From Nitrososphaerales archaeon TH5888 (GTDB lineage Archaea > Thermoproteota > Nitrososphaeria > Nitrososphaerales > Nitrososphaeraceae): a stretch of 8,882 nt of DNA. The position numbers were made by a program, and so were the translations under genes. Shown piece by piece: positions 6,801 through 8,882 of the stretch. Positions within the stretch are counted from its first letter, which is position 1. Every line of letters begins with the position of its first letter. The notes below the pieces were generated by a model. The model was not told where the DNA came from. It searched no databases and was given only the letters and a program-made list of their open reading frames with translations. The stretch covers positions 1 to 8,882 of the forward strand of contig JAATVN010000009.1 of the NCBI GenBank assembly GCA_014523595.1, in the 5' to 3' direction.

Positions 6801-8264
6801 TCAGCGCAATGCGAGTGCAAAAATAAATATGCCTGCAATCATTTCTATGGTCAAGAAATAATCCTTAATTTTCTTTATCCTGCTAGCTTTTACTTTCCTG
6901 AATCCTCTTATAATATGTTGATCACGTATAGTAACAAGTGCATACAATCTGGTGAGCGCCATCAAGAAACTTACACCTAGATATACTGGAAGAATGAAAA
7001 GGTCGATTGGATTGCGTCTTAAGTGTGGAAAAATTTTGACGGTCCTTCCAACTAGCCATAAAATAATAATTGAAATGGCTAATCCCCAATGGTTTTCAAT
7101 AATGGCAATGGAGAGAAAGACTGGGCCTAATAATAGCGTAAACACCGAAATAAAACGATCTATCATGGAAAATGCAAGGTAAGGACATTTCCATACCCAT
7201 CCACTCCATAAACTCTGGAAATCAGAGTTATGACTGTTCCTAGCCCACCTAATTCGTTGTCTTATAAACTGGTCAAACTCTGGAGAAGCAGATGAATATA
7301 TTACTGCAGAACTCTGGTAATACGTCTTCCATCCTTCTTGTTGAATAAGTCTTGTAAAGCATTTATCTTCGCCGGACTCTTTTTTTCTGCCAAGTATAAA
7401 TTCATTTAGAAAGAGATTCATCTTGGGTAATAGAATTTCCCTTCGATATAATGCAGTTTTTCCGCTCAAACAGGAAAGAGCTTTTCCTCCTGCAGTCTGT
7501 GCTGGCATATCAAGATAGTTTCGCATATCCCAAAAGATATCAGTCATCTTTTGCCAGATTGTTCTTCTTTCAATAGGATGAAATCTAGGAGTGACTCCTC
7601 CAATTTTTGGATCAACCTGTAATGGCCGCAATGCATTTTCCAAGAAATTTGAATCCCACATTGTATCACTGTCTGTTAAAGCAAGAATCTGCCCTTTTGA
7701 TTCTGATATACCATCAGCCAGGGCGGCTCTCTTACCAGGTTTTGAAGTCACTATCAGCCTAAGATTACTCTTGCCTTGTTGAAATTCCTTGAATTCAGCT
7801 ACGCATCCTGTATCAGATTTATCAATAATTGCAATTATCTCTGCAGGCTTATTTTTCCACCATGATTCCAAAGATCGCCTAAAAATTTTCCGGTCTTCAT
7901 TGTAAACAGGTATAATTACCGACACGGTAGGAGCGTCTGTGGCTTTTGAAATACCATTGCTTGATTCTGGTGTTATTGGATAATAAAAAGTTGAAACTAT
8001 TTTCTTGATGAACCATACTGTCCATCTCCAAATGCCGATTATCCCCAGTGGGATGATTAGCCAATAATCGTATAATGAACTTGGAATGAAATTTCTAGAT
8101 ATATAATTTTGGAGGCCGCTGAATTGGTAAAGGATATCATTTATGTCGAACCAAAATGGTGACATAACAAGTGAAACTACAAACCCAATAAGTATTAGGT
8201 CAAAAATAATGTTGCCAAAAATTCCGCCGTGCTTTTGAAGCGCTTGGTGGCTGTAAGAGTTCAC
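6801..8264 (-). CDS. Membrane-bound processive-type family 2 glycosyltransferase
   Basis: This is a 487-residue GT2 enzyme with the layout of hyaluronan, NodC and cellulose synthases. Two hydrophobic N-terminal segments (about 18-38 and 66-90) precede a cytoplasmic GT-A domain (about 112-345), and about four C-terminal segments follow (about 363-388, 391-407, 421-443, 470-486). Motifs are VSVIIPVYNED (114-124), GKRAAL (177-182), the metal/nucleotide-binding DSD (198-200), SGKTALYRR (267-275), SGED (297-300) in the place of the catalytic GDD/GED, and QRIRW (336-340), the QxxRW motif tied to processive synthesis. It probably builds and exports a surface polysaccharide from a UDP-sugar; substrate and polymer are unknown. 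GTG 8264 is fixed as the start by an in-frame TAA two codons upstream and a GGAGAT sequence 6 nt before it. It is divergent from a nucleotide-sugar dehydrogenase, which may supply its substrate. Confidence 0.9.
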   Translation of the reverse strand: MNSYSHQALQKHGGIFGNIIFDLILIGFVVSLVMSPFWFDINDILYQFSGLQNYISRNFIPSSLYDYWLIIPLGIIGIWRWTVWFIKKIVSTFYYPITPESSNGISKATDAPTVSVIIPVYNEDRKIFRRSLESWWKNKPAEIIAIIDKSDTGCVAEFKEFQQGKSNLRLIVTSKPGKRAALADGISESKGQILALTDSDTMWDSNFLENALRPLQVDPKIGGVTPRFHPIERRTIWQKMTDIFWDMRNYLDMPAQTAGGKALSCLSGKTALYRREILLPKMNLFLNEFILGRKKESGEDKCFTRLIQQEGWKTYYQSSAVIYSSASPEFDQFIRQRIRWARNSHNSDFQSLWSGWVWKCPYLAFSMIDRFISVFTLLLGPVFLSIAIIENHWGLAISIIILWLVGRTVKIFPHLRRNPIDLFILPVYLGVSFLMALTRLYALVTIRDQHIIRGFRKVKASRIKKIKDYFLTIEMIAGIFIFALALR

Positions 8265-8270
8265 TGGTTA

Positions 8271-8276
8271 ATCTCC
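8271..8276 (-). promoter_or_regulatory. Ribosome binding site of the glycosyltransferase gene
   Basis: GGAGAT on the - strand ends 6 nt before GTG 8264 and matches the anti-Shine-Dalgarno sequence. Together with an in-frame stop at 8268-8270 it fixes the non-ATG start. Confidence 0.6.
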
Positions 8277-8350
8277 ACTTCCATATTATTTATTAGTAAC
8301 TTTTATTACGAGATAGAAGTTAATGACGTAAGATGGTTATTGTTAATTCT

Positions 8351-8360
8351 TACTATATTT
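8351..8360 (-). promoter_or_regulatory. Possible TATA box for the glycosyltransferase gene
   Basis: On the - strand this reads AAATATAGTA, a fair archaeal TATA-like element preceded by A-rich sequence. It would put the transcript start near 8330 and give a leader of about 65 nt. It lies between two copies of TTCTTACT. Other A+T-rich stretches nearer the gene (8285-8312) could serve instead. Confidence 0.3.
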
Positions 8361-8374
8361 CTTACTCGAAAATG

Positions 8375-8390
8375 AAAAGGAATTATATAA
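8375..8390 (+). promoter_or_regulatory. BRE/TATA-box promoter of the nucleotide-sugar dehydrogenase gene
   Basis: TTATATAA at 8383-8390 is a strong archaeal TATA box, preceded by the purine-rich AAAAGGAA that would act as TFB-recognition element. Transcription should begin about 25-30 bases further on, near 8412-8416, next to an unusual run of six C at 8407-8412. The leader would be about 20 nt, long enough to carry the GAGGG at 8422-8426. Confidence 0.6.
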
Positions 8391-8421
8391 ATATGATTAA
8401 TTATAACCCCCCTATAATAAA

Positions 8422-8426
8422 GAGGG
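8422..8426 (+). promoter_or_regulatory. Ribosome binding site deciding the dehydrogenase start
   Basis: GAGGG, with GAGG complementary to the anti-Shine-Dalgarno sequence, ends 7-8 nt before ACG 8434. It is the main reason for choosing that codon as the start. Confidence 0.45.
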
Positions 8427-8433
8427 ATTTTGC

Positions 8434-8882
8434 ACGAGTAAGATAAGTATTATTGGTTCGGGCGTAGTAGGCAGTGCAACGGGCCAAGGATTTCACAAGC
8501 TAGGTCATGAAGTAATTTTTTATGACATTTCAAAGGAAAAGCTCAGAACTTTAAAGAATAATGGATACAAGGTAGCAGATGATCTTGGTGATGCCTTATC
8601 ACGAACAGATATTTCTTTTGTATGTGTGAATACTCCGACTCATAATTCCCAACAAGATCTTTCCCAAATACTTTCTGCACTGTATCAACTTGCAAACTAT
8701 CTAAATTCCTCCGATAAACGTCATTTGCTGGTTTTCAGGAGCACAATGTTGCCTGGAACTATGCGCAGCGTAGTGCTGAACTATCTCGAAAAGAACTGCA
8801 CCAAAAGAAGGGGAATTGACTATGAGATTGCCTACAATCCAGAATTTCTGAGACAAATTTCTGCATTGGATGATTTCTTTAG
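8434..8882 (+). CDS. UDP-glucose/GDP-mannose dehydrogenase family protein (3'-truncated)
   Basis: Enzymes of this family oxidise a nucleotide sugar twice with NAD to the uronic acid, for example UDP-glucose to UDP-glucuronate. The 149 visible codons cover the NAD-binding domain and the start of the catalytic region. They show a Rossmann loop GSGVVG (8-13), CVNTPT (64-69), RSTMLPGT (102-109) and YNPEFLR (134-140). The catalytic cysteine would lie beyond the window. The residue after PEFLR is Gln141 where UDP-glucose dehydrogenases usually have Glu. The frame is open from 8407, after TAA 8404-8406, but has no ATG, GTG or TTG until GTG 8626, past the Rossmann loop. ACG 8434, giving an N-terminus that fits the family, is the likely start. 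Exact substrate is unknown; the divergent glycosyltransferase suggests polysaccharide synthesis. Confidence 0.85.

Larger units (their letters stand above)
8328..8443. repeat. Four GTAAGA/TCTTAC hexamers in the divergent promoter region
   Basis: GTAAGA occurs at 8328-8333 and 8438-8443, and its complement TCTTAC at 8348-8353 and 8360-8365. The two inner copies are part of an 8-base direct repeat TTCTTACT (8347-8354 and 8359-8366) with a 12-base period. Copies one and two form an inverted repeat with a 14-base spacer. Copies three and four extend to 9 bases, TCTTACTCG at 8360-8368 and CGAGTAAGA at 8435-8443. The layout brackets the promoters of both divergent genes, as operator sites would. 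A regulator role is inference. Confidence 0.5.

Noticed and set aside
6952..7782. Two + strand frames (76 and 63 codons) opposite the glycosyltransferase
   Set aside because: Both are antisense to its catalytic and membrane regions, and neither resembles a known protein.
8430..8441. TTG at 8430 as the start of the dehydrogenase
   Set aside because: It is in another frame and meets TAA after three codons, so it cannot encode the Rossmann domain.

Overview
The window is A+T-rich and gene-dense, and looks like an archaeal chromosome. It carries a tightly packed histidine operon, a long-form HisG, GTG and TTG starts at overlapping stop/start junctions, TATA-box/BRE promoters and oligo-T terminators. 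Protein character and low G+C suggest an ammonia-oxidising archaeon (Nitrososphaeria/Thaumarchaeota), perhaps a low-GC Nitrosocosmicus- or Nitrosopumilus-like lineage. That placement is inferred from family resemblance and was not computed.

Region 1 (1-6734, + strand) is one histidine biosynthesis operon in the order hisG (5' end cut off), hisD, hisC, a HAD phosphatase gene, hisB, hisH, hisA, hisF. Neighbouring genes overlap by 1-4 bases, abut, or sit 7-22 bases apart, so co-transcription and translational coupling are likely. HisG condenses ATP with PRPP. HisA isomerises the ProFAR intermediate. HisH/HisF form imidazole glycerol phosphate. HisB dehydrates it, HisC transaminates the product, and HisD performs the final two-step oxidation. 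HisB is the single-domain dehydratase and lacks a fused phosphatase. The HAD protein encoded between hisC and hisB is therefore the natural candidate for histidinol-phosphate phosphatase. No hisI or hisE is visible; those steps must be encoded elsewhere or upstream of the window.

Region 2 (6735-6800) is a short convergent spacer with T-rich termination signals for both flanking units.

Region 3 (6801-8264, - strand) is a membrane-embedded, processive-type family 2 glycosyltransferase related in layout to hyaluronan, NodC and cellulose synthases.

Region 4 (8265-8433) is a divergent promoter region. It has a good TATA box for the rightward gene and four copies of the hexamer GTAAGA/TCTTAC in direct and inverted arrangement, the last copy lying in the first codons of the rightward gene.

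Region 5 (8434-8882, + strand, cut off at the 3' end) is the N-terminal part of a nucleotide-sugar dehydrogenase of the UDP-glucose/GDP-mannose family. It has no ATG, GTG or TTG able to start it before the NAD-binding fold; an ACG placed 8 nt after a Shine-Dalgarno-like sequence is the most likely start. The divergent synthase/dehydrogenase pair resembles the hasA/hasB logic of uronic-acid-containing surface polysaccharides.
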